64,000 nucleotides of DNA from an uncultured Parolsenella sp. (GCF_934660935.1 NZ_CAKUIH010000001.1:1-64000); one strand, 5' to 3'. Shown: positions 54,627 through 64,000, numbered from the stretch's first letter. Numbers and translations: made by a program. Notes: a model not told the origin generated them from the sequence alone.

Positions 54627-55586
54627 ATGCGACGTGGCATATCTGCAATCAACGCCCTTCTCGCGGTTGACAAGCCGTGTGGCATGACCTCGCATGATGT
54701 GGTCTCCCGCGTGAGGCGCGCGCTCGGCGAGCGTCGCGTGGGGCATGCCGGCACGCTCGACCCGGACGCATCCGGCGTGCTCGTGGTTGGCGTGGGACAG
54801 GCGACCAAGCTCCTTGGCATGCTCACGCTCGACCGCAAGAGCTATCGCGCGCGCATCGAGTTTGGCTCGCAGACCACGACCGATGATGCCGAGGGCGAGG
54901 TCATCGCATCTTCTGCGGTGCCTTCCGAGCTTTTCGATGCTGACACCGCCGCGCGTGCGGTGTCAGGCCTTGTGGGCGAGCTTGATCAGATGCCTCCCGC
55001 CTTCAGTGCCATCAGCGTGGGCGGCAAGCGTGCCTATGCGCTCGCGCGCGAGGGCAAGGAGGTTAAGCTTTCGCCTCGCCATGTGATCATCCACGAGGCG
55101 GGCCTGCTTTCCGTCACCGGCGAGGGTACGGTAGAGTCGCCTCTCGTCTGGGAGTGCGACTTCGACGTGTCGAAGGGCACCTACATCAGGAGCATTGCGC
55201 GTGACCTGGGCCTTGCGCTCGGGACTCATGCTCACCTCTGCGGCCTGAGGCGCACGAGTGCGGGCATGGTGGAAATCGCCGACTGCGTGTCGCTCGACGA
55301 GCTAGCCGAGCGCGGCCGCGACTTGATGGCGGACCGCGTGCTAGACCCGGTTGCCTGCCTCGGTATCGCCACGCGCGCGGTCGAGGTCGCCGAGATTGCG
55401 GATATCACCTGCGGGCGTCACATTCCCATGGGCCTCGTCTCGCTCGATGGCGTCACTCGCGAGCCAAGGCCTGGCGAGCCGATTGCGCTCGTATGGGACC
55501 ACGCCCTCGTGGGCGTGTGGCAACGCCGCTCGACCGATCTCGTCTGCTCCACCAACTTCCCGCAGGCAATCGAAGGGGTTCGCTGA
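54627..55586 (+). CDS. truB: tRNA pseudouridine-55 synthase
   Basis: Makes pseudouridine 55 in the T-loop of tRNAs. The 319-residue protein shows LAVDKPCGMTSHDVV, the catalytic-Asp motif GHAGTLDPDASGVL and the later KGTYIRSIARDLG segment. The C-terminal PUA-like domain is present (about residues 240-319). It ends with TGA overlapping the ribF start (TGATG), so the two are translationally coupled. Confidence 0.95.
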   Translation: MRRGISAINALLAVDKPCGMTSHDVVSRVRRALGERRVGHAGTLDPDASGVLVVGVGQATKLLGMLTLDRKSYRARIEFGSQTTTDDAEGEVIASSAVPSELFDADTAARAVSGLVGELDQMPPAFSAISVGGKRAYALAREGKEVKLSPRHVIIHEAGLLSVTGEGTVESPLVWECDFDVSKGTYIRSIARDLGLALGTHAHLCGLRRTSAGMVEIADCVSLDELAERGRDLMADRVLDPVACLGIATRAVEVAEIADITCGRHIPMGLVSLDGVTREPRPGEPIALVWDHALVGVWQRRSTDLVCSTNFPQAIEGVR

Positions 55587-56872
55587 TGGCTGATTTGCTC
55601 CGCAAACTTTTCCCGGGCAATCGGGAGAGTTCGCTGACGGCTAAGACCGCAAGGGAGCAGGCCGCGCCTGCGGGGATGCCCGAGGCCGTGGCTGCTGCAA
55701 GCTCTACGGAGCTTGGCCGCGAGCTCATGGACCTCGCGCCAGAGAGGCCCCTCGCCGCCGCCCGCGCGCGAGAGCTTCTCTCGCTCTCGGTGTGTCTTCT
55801 CGACACGCCCGAGCCGGCGGCGCTAGCCTCTCTGGCAGTCGAAGGCTCCGAGGGTTCCGATAAACTTGTCTCGTACATGACGTATGGGCGGAAGCTCCTG
55901 AGGTCCAATCGCTATGTTTGCGTAATCGGCGCCTTTGATGGAGTGCATCTCGGCCACCAGGAGCTCCTTCAGCGTGCGGCGCGAGATGCGGCAGAGCGGG
56001 GAGACAAGCTCGCCGTTCTCACGTTCACGCCAGACCCGGCGGACGTGCTTTCCGGTCCCACCCCCTCTTCAAAGCTTCTTTCGGACGAGGGACGCGTGAA
56101 CGCGATGCTCGCATTCGATGGGGATGTGGATTGCTCGGATGTCAGCTCGGTCGTCTGCGTCGACTTCGACCGCGAGTTCGCGTCGCTCACATGGGTTGAG
56201 TTTGCCGGCGAGGCACTTGGCCTCATCTTTGGCGACGAGTTCGAGGACTATCTCGAAGCCGTCTTCGTTGGGTCTGACTTCCGCTTTGGCGCCCATGGGG
56301 AGGGCAACCTCGAACTGCTCCGGAGGGTCGGTGATATCCGCGGCTTTGACGTCACGGGCGTCGAGCTCCTCGAACAGGGCGGTGCTCCCGTTACGGCGAC
56401 GCGCATCCGCGGGCTGGTGCATGCGGGGCGTGTCGAGGAGGCCGCCGGGCTTCTCGGCCGTCCGCACATGGTGGTTGGCAGGGTCGAGCACGGCAGGGGA
56501 GAGGGGGCGTCGTTTGGCTTCCCCACGGCAAACATTGTCTGCGAACCCTCTGCATGCGTGCCCGAGCAGGGTGTCTATGCCGGCTTTGTCACGGTTGCGG
56601 ATGAGGATGGTATCCGCCGCGCCTATCCCGCCGCCATCAATGTCGGCCTTCCGCCGAGCTTCGAGGGCGAGGCGCCCGAGGGCACGCTTCTCGAGGCGAA
56701 CCTCATCGGCTTTGACGGGGACCTCTACGGCAGCAAGGCGTGCGTCTCCTTCGTGAGGTGGCTGCGCGACTCCCGCCCGTTTGCCACGCTCGAGGAGCTT
56801 GAGCGAACGGTGCTCGGAAACATCGACTGGACGGGCCGCGCGCTCGGCGGACGGGGCATCAGAATCAACTAA
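55586..56872 (+). CDS. ribF: riboflavin kinase/FAD synthetase with long N-terminal extension
   Basis: A bifunctional enzyme that makes FMN and FAD. The FAD synthetase domain starts near residue 109 with VIGAFDGVHLGHQELL and contains TATRIRGLVHAGRVEEA; the riboflavin kinase domain follows (GRGEGASFGFPTANI, then GVYAGFV). At 428 residues it is about 110 longer than typical RibF. The extra N-terminal part (residues 1-105) is Ala/Glu/Leu-rich with no recognised domain. The ATG overlaps the truB stop, which fixes this start. No FMN riboswitch is seen. Confidence 0.93.
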   Translation: MADLLRKLFPGNRESSLTAKTAREQAAPAGMPEAVAAASSTELGRELMDLAPERPLAAARARELLSLSVCLLDTPEPAALASLAVEGSEGSDKLVSYMTYGRKLLRSNRYVCVIGAFDGVHLGHQELLQRAARDAAERGDKLAVLTFTPDPADVLSGPTPSSKLLSDEGRVNAMLAFDGDVDCSDVSSVVCVDFDREFASLTWVEFAGEALGLIFGDEFEDYLEAVFVGSDFRFGAHGEGNLELLRRVGDIRGFDVTGVELLEQGGAPVTATRIRGLVHAGRVEEAAGLLGRPHMVVGRVEHGRGEGASFGFPTANIVCEPSACVPEQGVYAGFVTVADEDGIRRAYPAAINVGLPPSFEGEAPEGTLLEANLIGFDGDLYGSKACVSFVRWLRDSRPFATLEELERTVLGNIDWTGRALGGRGIRIN

Positions 56873-56894
56873 CTACGAGGTCAGGGGGTGTCAC

Positions 56895-58793
56895 ATGATT
56901 ACCGAGGAGGACAAGGAGCGCGTCCGCCAGGCGACTGACATCGTCAACCTCGTCTCAGAGACCGTTGTGCTCAGGCAGAGGGGTGGCGACTTCTGGGGTT
57001 GCTGCCCGTTTCACCACGAGAAGAGCCCGTCGTTTCACGTGACGCCGTCGACTGGCCTGTGGCACTGTTTCGGTTGCCACTCGGGTGGCGACGTGTTCGA
57101 CTACGTCATGAAGCGCGAGGGCCTCGACTTCCTCGACGCCGTTCGCTTCCTTGCGGAGCGGGCCCACATCGACATCGAGGAGGGCCAGGGTACGGCGAGG
57201 CGCGGGCCCAAGCGCACGCGCGTGATCGACGCGCTCGAGGCCGCCCAGGCCTCCTTCTCCACCCGCCTCATGCGCGGGAGGGGTGACGGCGCCGCCGCCG
57301 CGCGTGCTTACTTCGCGAGCCGTGGGTTCAACTCGGACATCTGCTCCCGCTGGCATCTCGGCTATGCCGACCCGTCCGTGTCCCTCGTGCGCGAGCTCCA
57401 GCAGGCAGGCTTCTCGCGCGGCGAGCTTGAGGCCGCTGATCTCGGCGTCTCTCGCGGCGGCGGCCTTCGAGACCGCTTCTTCGACCGCGTGATGTTTCCC
57501 ATCCACGACGAGCAAGGCCGCTGCATCGGCTTTGGCGGCCGCGTGATGGGTGATGCCAAGCCCAAGTACCTCAACACGCGCGAGACGAGCGTGTTCCACA
57601 AGTCCAAGCACATGTTCGCCTTCGATTATGCGAAGGCGAACATCGCCGCGCGTGGTTTCGCCATCGTGACCGAGGGCTACATGGATGTCATCTCGATGCA
57701 CGAGGCCGGCTTCACCAACACGGTGGCGGCACTGGGCACCGCGCTCTCCGCAGACCACATCCGCACGCTATCGCGCTTCGCGAAGACCATCGTGTGCATG
57801 TTCGACGGCGACGCAGCCGGCCAGCATGCGGCGGAGGCCGCCGTTCGCTACGTCGAGAGCACGAAGGCGTCGCTTACCTGCGTCGTGCTTCCAGACAACC
57901 AGGACCCTGACGAGTTCCTGAAGGCTCACGGCCGCGAGGCGATGGAGGAACAGCTGCGCCAGGCGAGGCCCCTCATCGAGTTCGTTGTCGACAAGAAGCT
58001 CGAAACGCTCGATCTTTCGAGCCCCGGCCTGAGAATCGCCGCGCTCGAGGAGATCGCGAAGGTGCTCGCGCCTCTCAAATCCTCGTACCTCCTCGATGGC
58101 TATGCGCAGCAGGTCGCCGGCAGGCTTGGCATCGACGTCGAGGTGACGAAGGAGAAGATCCGCTCCACACCCGTCGAGGGGGAGGAGACGGGGAACGCTC
58201 CCGCCGATGACTATGGCTATGAGTACGCGCCCTCGGGTGGCTATGGAGAAGAGTATGCACCCGTAGATGACTACGGCTATGACTACGTGCCAGAGCCCGA
58301 GCCTATGGTGCAATCGCAGCCTTCGGTCTCTCTTGGCGCGCTCTCTGCCGAGGATCGCACGCAGATTCGGGCGGAGAGGAACCTGCTCGCCATGATGGCG
58401 GACAACATCGACCTGTTCCGTGGCTACGCGGATCGCATCGCGACCTTTGCCTGGGCTGATTCGCGTCATGAGGCGATTGCCTGGTCGATGCTCGCGACGC
58501 CGGTGGGCACCACGCCCGCAGACGTCGTTGCCGCCGCGACGCGCGCCTGTCCGGACGCGCCGAAGATTCTCTCGGCGAGCTCCTTCTCCTCGACGAGCGC
58601 GTGGGACACGCAGACTAACGTCGAATTCGTCGTTAACGAGGCTGAGATTCGCTCCATTGACCGGAGGGTTTCGATGCTCACCGCGTCTCTTGCCGGCGGC
58701 GCAGATCCGGCACGCTCCCGCGAGGCGCTTCAGGAATTGGGGCAGCTCCGGGCGCGCCGGGGTGAGTTGCGGGCATCACAGCCCCTTGAATAG
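56895..58793 (+). CDS. dnaG: DNA primase
   Basis: A 632-residue primase making RNA primers for replication. The CHC2 zinc finger (CPFHHEKSPSF, CFGC, near residues 37-65) is followed by the catalytic core and TOPRIM domain (VTEGYMDV and FDGDAAG). Between the TOPRIM region and the C-terminal helicase-interaction domain is an unusual Tyr/Gly/Asp-rich linker of three units near residues 437-468 (DDYGYEYAP, GGYGEEYAP, DDYGYDYVP). It starts 22 bases after ribF. Confidence 0.96.
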   Translation: MITEEDKERVRQATDIVNLVSETVVLRQRGGDFWGCCPFHHEKSPSFHVTPSTGLWHCFGCHSGGDVFDYVMKREGLDFLDAVRFLAERAHIDIEEGQGTARRGPKRTRVIDALEAAQASFSTRLMRGRGDGAAAARAYFASRGFNSDICSRWHLGYADPSVSLVRELQQAGFSRGELEAADLGVSRGGGLRDRFFDRVMFPIHDEQGRCIGFGGRVMGDAKPKYLNTRETSVFHKSKHMFAFDYAKANIAARGFAIVTEGYMDVISMHEAGFTNTVAALGTALSADHIRTLSRFAKTIVCMFDGDAAGQHAAEAAVRYVESTKASLTCVVLPDNQDPDEFLKAHGREAMEEQLRQARPLIEFVVDKKLETLDLSSPGLRIAALEEIAKVLAPLKSSYLLDGYAQQVAGRLGIDVEVTKEKIRSTPVEGEETGNAPADDYGYEYAPSGGYGEEYAPVDDYGYDYVPEPEPMVQSQPSVSLGALSAEDRTQIRAERNLLAMMADNIDLFRGYADRIATFAWADSRHEAIAWSMLATPVGTTPADVVAAATRACPDAPKILSASSFSSTSAWDTQTNVEFVVNEAEIRSIDRRVSMLTASLAGGADPARSREALQELGQLRARRGELRASQPLE

Positions 58794-58881
58794 CGATTCT
58801 CTGGAATTCTATGAGTTAAACCCCGATATCAGGGTAAGATAGCAATAACTGTGCATCGACGGCCATGTCGAGAGGAAGTCC

Positions 58882-60213
<1,332 letters not shown>

Positions 60214-60552
60214 GCGCGTTTGCAAATCACCGGGTAGATGGGTATTCAATACGTTCTTGTTACCCAATAATGCCTAAGTGTTTTGTTTGCTCCGAGTCAT
60301 CATCTTCTCTGTCCTCCAGATGACGCATAAGGTAACGAAGAACACGCCATTCCCGCAAATACGGGATGGCGTGTTTCATTTATCTTGCGGCCTGTGAGGA
60401 CGCTCGAGAACGTCTTTAACACCGTACCAACCATCGTGCTTGCGGTAGGCTTGTCGTAGCGTGCGACGTTTAACAAGGATTGTGCGTCGTCTCGAAAGCC
60501 CCGAAGATTATTTCTGTTCGATGTTGTCTGGGCGTAAGGAGGGTCGATATTT
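60214..60552 (+). other. intergenic region after rpoD
   Basis: No gene is supported in this 339-base gap. It holds the rpoD terminator, an inverted repeat TGGGTA/TACCCA (60239-60244 and 60261-60266) and the AAGGAGG site of the next gene at 60536-60542. Confidence 0.5.
60341..60385 (+). terminator. terminator of rpoD
   Basis: AACACGCCATTCCCG (60341-60355) pairs with CGGGATGGCGTGTT (60362-60375) with one bulged base and a six-base loop, followed by TCATTTATC. Confidence 0.8.
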
Positions 60553-60939
60553 ATGCGCGTATTTGGAATCAGACGCGAAGCTGACACGGTCGGCGGGTGG
60601 TCCGACTACGTCGTCGACTCCGTCAATCTCCTCAACGAACACCTGAACCCACGAGGGAAGTACTTCTACTTCGACGAGATCGACGTCGCCCAGCAGATCA
60701 TCGGCGGATATAAGGTCTGGGATATGTACGGGTGGGTAATCGACGAGTCTGAGCGCGGCGAATTCGAGCCGCTGTGGCTCGCCGAGGCAGACCGGCACGC
60801 CGCGCCCGACGGCTCGACGCCGCTCGACAAGTCCCGCGACGTCACCGTCATATGGGAGGACAGGGACGGCGCCCCTCACGCCAGGATCACGTTCTTCGAC
60901 TCCTTTGACGAGGAACCGGAAGTCATCCCGTACGATTAG
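60553..60939 (+). CDS. hypothetical acidic protein
   Basis: A 128-residue protein I do not recognise. It is acidic, rich in Asp, Glu and aromatics (WSDYVVDSVNLLNEHLNPRG, YFYFDEIDV, WDMYGWVIDESER), with no signal peptide or membrane segment, so it is probably a folded cytoplasmic protein. AAGGAGG ten bases before the ATG and two terminator hairpins downstream support it as a real single-gene unit. Codon use is a little less biased than in its neighbours. No function is proposed. Confidence 0.7.
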   Translation: MRVFGIRREADTVGGWSDYVVDSVNLLNEHLNPRGKYFYFDEIDVAQQIIGGYKVWDMYGWVIDESERGEFEPLWLAEADRHAAPDGSTPLDKSRDVTVIWEDRDGAPHARITFFDSFDEEPEVIPYD

Positions 60940-60963
60940 CCGATATCAAAGTAGCGACCGATT

Positions 60964-60990
60964 GGGCCGTCCGAGAGGGCGGCCCTCTTC
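60964..60990 (+). terminator. hairpin after the hypothetical gene
   Basis: GGGCCG (60964-60969) pairs with CGGCCC (60980-60985), followed by TCTTC. Confidence 0.55.
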
Positions 60991-61023
60991 ATGCCGCGAT
61001 ATCATGGCATGTCATTCCGAATC

Positions 61024-61045
61024 AAGCCTCGCATGGGGCTTTTTT
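61024..61045 (+). terminator. second terminator, + strand
   Basis: AAGCC (61024-61028) pairs with GGCTT (61037-61041), and the T-run spans 61040-61045. Its T-run abuts the stop codon of the possible minus-strand peptide. Confidence 0.6.
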
Positions 61046-61098
61046 CATATGTGCAGGTAGTCATCAAGGTCGAAGTCATCATCGTAGCCGTCATGCAT
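61045..61098 (-). CDS. possible 17-residue acidic peptide
   Basis: An ATG at 61098 follows AAGGAGG by six bases, an ideal ribosome site, and reads 17 codons to TGA. The product, MHDGYDDDFDLDDYLHI, has eight acidic residues. The same frame is open 23 codons further upstream without a usable start, and an overlapping 7-codon frame ends at the ribosome site. It lies in a 390-base gap before mscL that otherwise holds two + strand hairpins. It could be a small protein, a leader peptide or the remnant of a longer gene. Confidence 0.35.
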   Translation of the reverse strand: MHDGYDDDFDLDDYLHI

Positions 61099-61329
61099 GG
61101 TGAGCCTCCTTAGCCTCGCCAGGTCAAACTCATACCCTATCTCGAATACTACCCACCATTGTGGACATTAAGTTTCGGCCTCGATCAAGGTCGTGGCGCA
61201 CCGATTTTGCTGCCGCCAAACAGCATGTGCCCAATGGTTTGCCTGGCGATAAGCACGCAGTGAGTCCTTGTGCCCTGGCTCGCTATACTTGACGCGAGAT
61301 GTTCGCAACTACATCGCTCGGGGGCACCC

Positions 61330-61767
61330 ATGAAGAAGCTTGCCAAAGAGTTCCAGGAGTTCATTAGCCGCGGCAACGTCATGGATATGGCCGTTGGCGT
61401 CATCATCGGCGGCGCGTTCACTGCGATCGTCACCTCTCTGACGGAAGACATCATCAACCCGCTTATCAAGCTCATCGCGGGCGGCAACGTCGGCGAGATC
61501 GGCGGCCTTGTCGTTCCGGGTACGGAAATCGACTTCGGCAAGTTCCTGGGTGCCGTTATCAACTTCCTCATCGTCGCCGCCATCGTGTTCGCCATCGTCA
61601 AGGCGTTCAACGAGGCCCAGCGACTGGCCAAGAGCCACACCCACTCCGAGGAAGAGACTCCTGCCGCGCCTGCGCCCACCTGTCCCTTCTGTCTCGAGGA
61701 GCACAAGCCTGGTGCCACGCGCTGCCCGCATTGCGGAGCCGAGCTTCCCGTTGAGACCGAGGCCTAG
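61330..61767 (+). CDS. mscL: large-conductance mechanosensitive channel with C-terminal zinc ribbon
   Basis: A 145-residue pore protein that releases solutes on hypo-osmotic shock. The N-terminal FQEFISRGNVMDMAVGVIIG and first helix, the glycine-rich pore segment, and the second helix (NFLIVAAIVFAIVKAF) are standard. The normal C-terminal helix bundle is followed by a zinc ribbon (CPFC and CPHC, about residues 117-138), which is not part of model MscL proteins. The ATG at 61330 lies at the family N-terminus. Confidence 0.94.
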   Translation: MKKLAKEFQEFISRGNVMDMAVGVIIGGAFTAIVTSLTEDIINPLIKLIAGGNVGEIGGLVVPGTEIDFGKFLGAVINFLIVAAIVFAIVKAFNEAQRLAKSHTHSEEETPAAPAPTCPFCLEEHKPGATRCPHCGAELPVETEA

Positions 61768-61988
61768 CTAGGGGCACCACCCCTCATGCGAAGGCGAAGC
61801 CATCCTGGCGAGTCATCGCGGTTGACCTTCTCGGCTTTTGCATGCGTCAACGATCGTTTGACTCTGCTGCTGGGTATACGGCTTACAGCTTCTTTGCATG
61901 AAGCGACTAGTATGAGTGGGCGCGCATCTGAGCGCGCTTGGTCTTTATGGCCCGGCAATCCGTTTGTCTCGAAAGGCATCTCGTCTGT
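61768..61988 (+). other. region upstream of the ABC exporter genes
   Basis: No gene is seen. It contains GTTGAC (61821-61826) / GTCAAC (61846-61851), spaced 19 bases, a further TTTGAC at 61857-61862, and a GCGCGC/GCGCGC hairpin (61920-61937). No clear promoter is assigned. Confidence 0.4.
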
Positions 61989-63749
61989 ATGATTGAGCTT
62001 CTTAAACGCTTCTCTGGGCCTTACATGCGCTACTTCGTGCTGGGCCCTCTCTGCAAGCTCATTGAGGTCTTCTTCGACCTGCTCACGCCCCTCGTCATCG
62101 CGAGGATGATCGACTGGGGCGTCATTGCCGGCGACGCCCGCTCCGTCTTTATCAGCGGCGTCGCGCTAATAGTTATGGCCGTCGTCGGCATCGCGTTTAC
62201 GCTCGTTTGCCAGAAGATGGCGGCCCTCTGCTCTCAGGGCATCGGTACTGAGATTCGCGGCGCTCTCTATGCACACGTCAACGAGCTCTCCTCCGCCGAG
62301 CTCGACCGCTTCGGTACGCCCTCGCTCATCACGCGCATCACCAACGACGTCAATCAGGTCCAGGTCGCGGTCGCTCTCGGCGTGCGCCAGCTTATCCGCT
62401 GGCCGCTGCTCGCCGTTGGGTCCATGATCGCGGCGCTGCTCATCGACGTCAGGCTCGGCCTCGTCTTTCTGGTGTCCACGCCTTTGATCGGCGTCATCTT
62501 CTGGGTGGTTATGGCTCGCTGTGTGCCGTACTTCTCGAATATGCAGAAGGCTCTCGATCGAATCGCCCTGGTGTGCAGGGAGGGCCTGTCTGGCGTCCGC
62601 GTCGTGAGGGCCTTTGTGAGGGAGGACCACGAGCGCAAGCGCTTCCGCGAGGCCACGGAAGCGCAGGCGAGTATAGCCACTGCGGTTGGCAGCCTCTCTT
62701 CCATCCTCAATCCCGCCACCTTTCTCATCATGAACGTCGCCGTATGCGTGATTCTCGTTCTCGGCGGTCAGTCCGTTAACGTCGGTGGCCTCACGCAGGG
62801 CCAGGTCATGGCATTCGTGAACTACATGACCCAAACGCTCCTCTCGATCGTCTACGTTGCCAATCTCGTCGTCGTCTTCACGCGTGCGAGCGCCTCCGCG
62901 GCACGCATCAACGAGGTTTTCGCGACGGAGCCCTCCGTTCGCGATGTCGCAGACCAGGCCTGGGAGAAGCCCGTGTGCTCCGCGGATGTCCCCGCGCTCG
63001 CCTTTGACCACGTGACCTTCTCCTATGGAAGCGGGGCGCCTGCCCTCAGTGATGTCACGCTGGCGCTCTACCCAGGTATGACCCTGGGCGTCATCGGCGG
63101 CACCGGCTCGGGCAAGTCCACGCTCGTCTCCCTCATCTCACGTCTTTACGATCCAAGCGCGGGCGTCGTCAGCGTTATGGGCGAAGACGTTCGCTCTTGG
63201 CCTCTTTCGAGTCTGCGCCACGAGGTCGCCCTCGTTCCACAACGCGCGTCGCTCGTCGCGGGCACGATTCGTTCAAACCTGCTCTGGAGGGACTCCGGCG
63301 CCTCAGATGACGAACTTTGGGAGGCTCTTGAGGTCGCGCAGGCGACAGACTTCGTGAAGGCCATGCCCCAGGGCCTCGATAGCGCGGTCGAGGCGGGTGG
63401 CAAGAACTTCTCAGGAGGCCAGCGTCAGCGCCTGACCATTGCCCGCGCCCTTGTGGGGTCACCTAGCATCCTCGTGATGGATGACTCGGCCTCGGCGCTC
63501 GACATGAGGACGGATGCCGCTCTGCGCCATGCCATCAGGGAGCTTGGCAAGTGCGATGCCGCTGCTGGCAAGACGCCGCTTACGACGGTCATCGTCTCCC
63601 AGCGCGTCTCTGCGGTCCGTTCCGCCGACGTCATTTGCGTCCTCGATCATGGTGCCCTCGCCGGCCTTGGCACACACGAGCAGCTCCTTGAAACATGCGG
63701 CCTCTACCGCGAGATTTGCGATTCCCAGCTTAAGGGGGAGGCGAACTAG
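61989..63749 (+). CDS. heterodimeric ABC exporter, first subunit (degenerate ATP site)
   Basis: A 586-residue half-transporter with six membrane helices (about residues 15-310) and a C-terminal ATPase. Walker A is GGTGSGKST and the signature is FSGGQRQRL. After Walker B the catalytic Glu is replaced (VMDDSASALD) and the switch His is Gln (VIVSQRVSAV). Both changes mark the degenerate half of heterodimeric exporters such as TM287/288 and BmrCD. The partner starts at the next base after its stop. Substrate is unknown; drugs, lipids or peptides are typical. Confidence 0.92.
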   Translation: MIELLKRFSGPYMRYFVLGPLCKLIEVFFDLLTPLVIARMIDWGVIAGDARSVFISGVALIVMAVVGIAFTLVCQKMAALCSQGIGTEIRGALYAHVNELSSAELDRFGTPSLITRITNDVNQVQVAVALGVRQLIRWPLLAVGSMIAALLIDVRLGLVFLVSTPLIGVIFWVVMARCVPYFSNMQKALDRIALVCREGLSGVRVVRAFVREDHERKRFREATEAQASIATAVGSLSSILNPATFLIMNVAVCVILVLGGQSVNVGGLTQGQVMAFVNYMTQTLLSIVYVANLVVVFTRASASAARINEVFATEPSVRDVADQAWEKPVCSADVPALAFDHVTFSYGSGAPALSDVTLALYPGMTLGVIGGTGSGKSTLVSLISRLYDPSAGVVSVMGEDVRSWPLSSLRHEVALVPQRASLVAGTIRSNLLWRDSGASDDELWEALEVAQATDFVKAMPQGLDSAVEAGGKNFSGGQRQRLTIARALVGSPSILVMDDSASALDMRTDAALRHAIRELGKCDAAAGKTPLTTVIVSQRVSAVRSADVICVLDHGALAGLGTHEQLLETCGLYREICDSQLKGEAN

Positions 63750-64000
63750 ATGAATCCCTATGCTTCGACCGGTTCCGTAGCGACCGTCACCGCGACTGTT
63801 GCAGGTAAGGACTCCCTCGGCTGCCCCAATGGTGATACCGGCGGATCTTCCTCCAGCATGTCCACGCTTGAGGTGACGCGAAGGCTCCTTGCCTACGTCG
63901 GGCCTTACAGGGGGCTGCTGGTCGCATCCCTCTTGAGCGCGATCGCGGGCGTGACGCTGCAGCTTTACGTACCCATTCTCATCGGTCGTGGAATCGACTG
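63750..64000 (+). CDS. heterodimeric ABC exporter, second subunit (partial)
   Basis: The gene starts directly after the first subunit's stop, with GGGGGAGG upstream, and runs off the window after 83 codons. The visible part has a Ser/Thr/Gly-rich N-terminal extension of about 35 residues and then the start of an exporter membrane domain (RRLLAYVGPYRGLLVASLL). It should carry the intact catalytic ATP site of the pair, but that region is outside the window. Confidence 0.88.
   Translation, partial: MNPYASTGSVATVTATVAGKDSLGCPNGDTGGSSSSMSTLEVTRRLLAYVGPYRGLLVASLLSAIAGVTLQLYVPILIGRGID

Noticed and set aside
55560..55600. FMN riboswitch for ribF
   Set aside because: ribF overlaps truB and there is no leader space for one.
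60300..60587. 95-codon minus-strand frame after rpoD
   Set aside because: It spans the rpoD terminator and the start of the next gene, with no ribosome site or recognisable content.

Overview
The window reads as a chromosome segment of a high-GC, Gram-positive, strictly anaerobic fermenter. The best fit is the class Coriobacteriia (Olsenella/Parolsenella/Atopobium relatives); this is inferred from gene content and codon use, not from a marker search. Supporting genes are acetate kinase and phosphotransacetylase, ATP-type PEP carboxykinase, a group A [FeFe]-hydrogenase, a PerR/reverse-rubrerythrin oxygen defence pair, Tat-type lipoproteins, UDP-galactopyranose mutase and an ileS T-box. Genes are densely packed and mostly on the + strand. 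I see no tRNA or rRNA genes, insertion sequences, prophage or CRISPR.

Layout. 1-4.5 kb: a YdcF-like membrane protein, a LOG-family protein, luxS and a deoxyinosine-type DNA glycosylase on +; a cysteine hydrolase, pyridoxamine kinase and TIGR04076 protein on -. 4.7-11.3 kb: ackA, a complete glutamate-type ABC importer (Tat lipoprotein, two permeases, ATPase) with a glutamyl-amide hydrolase, then manA. 11.5-14.4 kb: a zinc-ribbon/Pro-rich membrane protein and a convergent aldose epimerase. 14.6-21.5 kb: an [FeFe]-hydrogenase translationally coupled to an NADPH-type GltD/NuoF-fragment flavoprotein, followed by a NitT/TauT-like binding lipoprotein, a fused permease-ATPase and a lipoprotein cyclophilin. 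21.7-29.9 kb: pckA, pta (-), glf, a GT2 glycosyltransferase, an rRNA methyltransferase (-) and an L,D-transpeptidase. 30-36.7 kb: class III fructose bisphosphatase, ftsH, an acyltransferase, perR, reverse rubrerythrin and a DUF3783 protein.

36.8-48.1 kb: T-box-controlled ileS, lspA, an RluA pseudouridine synthase, a membrane GT2 synthase, guaB, leuS and a PASTA protein. 48.4-60.2 kb: a long information-processing cluster rimP-nusA-infB-rbfA-nrnA-truB-ribF-dnaG-rpoD. 60.5-64 kb: an unknown acidic protein, a possible 17-residue peptide, mscL with a zinc-ribbon tail, and a heterodimeric ABC exporter whose second half runs off the end.

How the genes work together. AckA and Pta make ATP from acetyl-CoA, PckA and Fbp link C4 acids to sugar phosphates, and the hydrogenase disposes of reductant as H2 or recovers it as NADPH. 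PerR and rubrerythrin protect this oxygen-sensitive metabolism. The most unusual locus is the hydrogenase unit, where a GltD-type NADPH module carrying only the iron-sulfur tail of NuoF takes the place of the usual NuoE/NuoF NADH module, next to a dedicated importer of unknown substrate. Several operator-like inverted repeats sit at promoters of central-metabolism genes, and one palindromic repeat occurs twice in intergenic DNA 16 kb apart.
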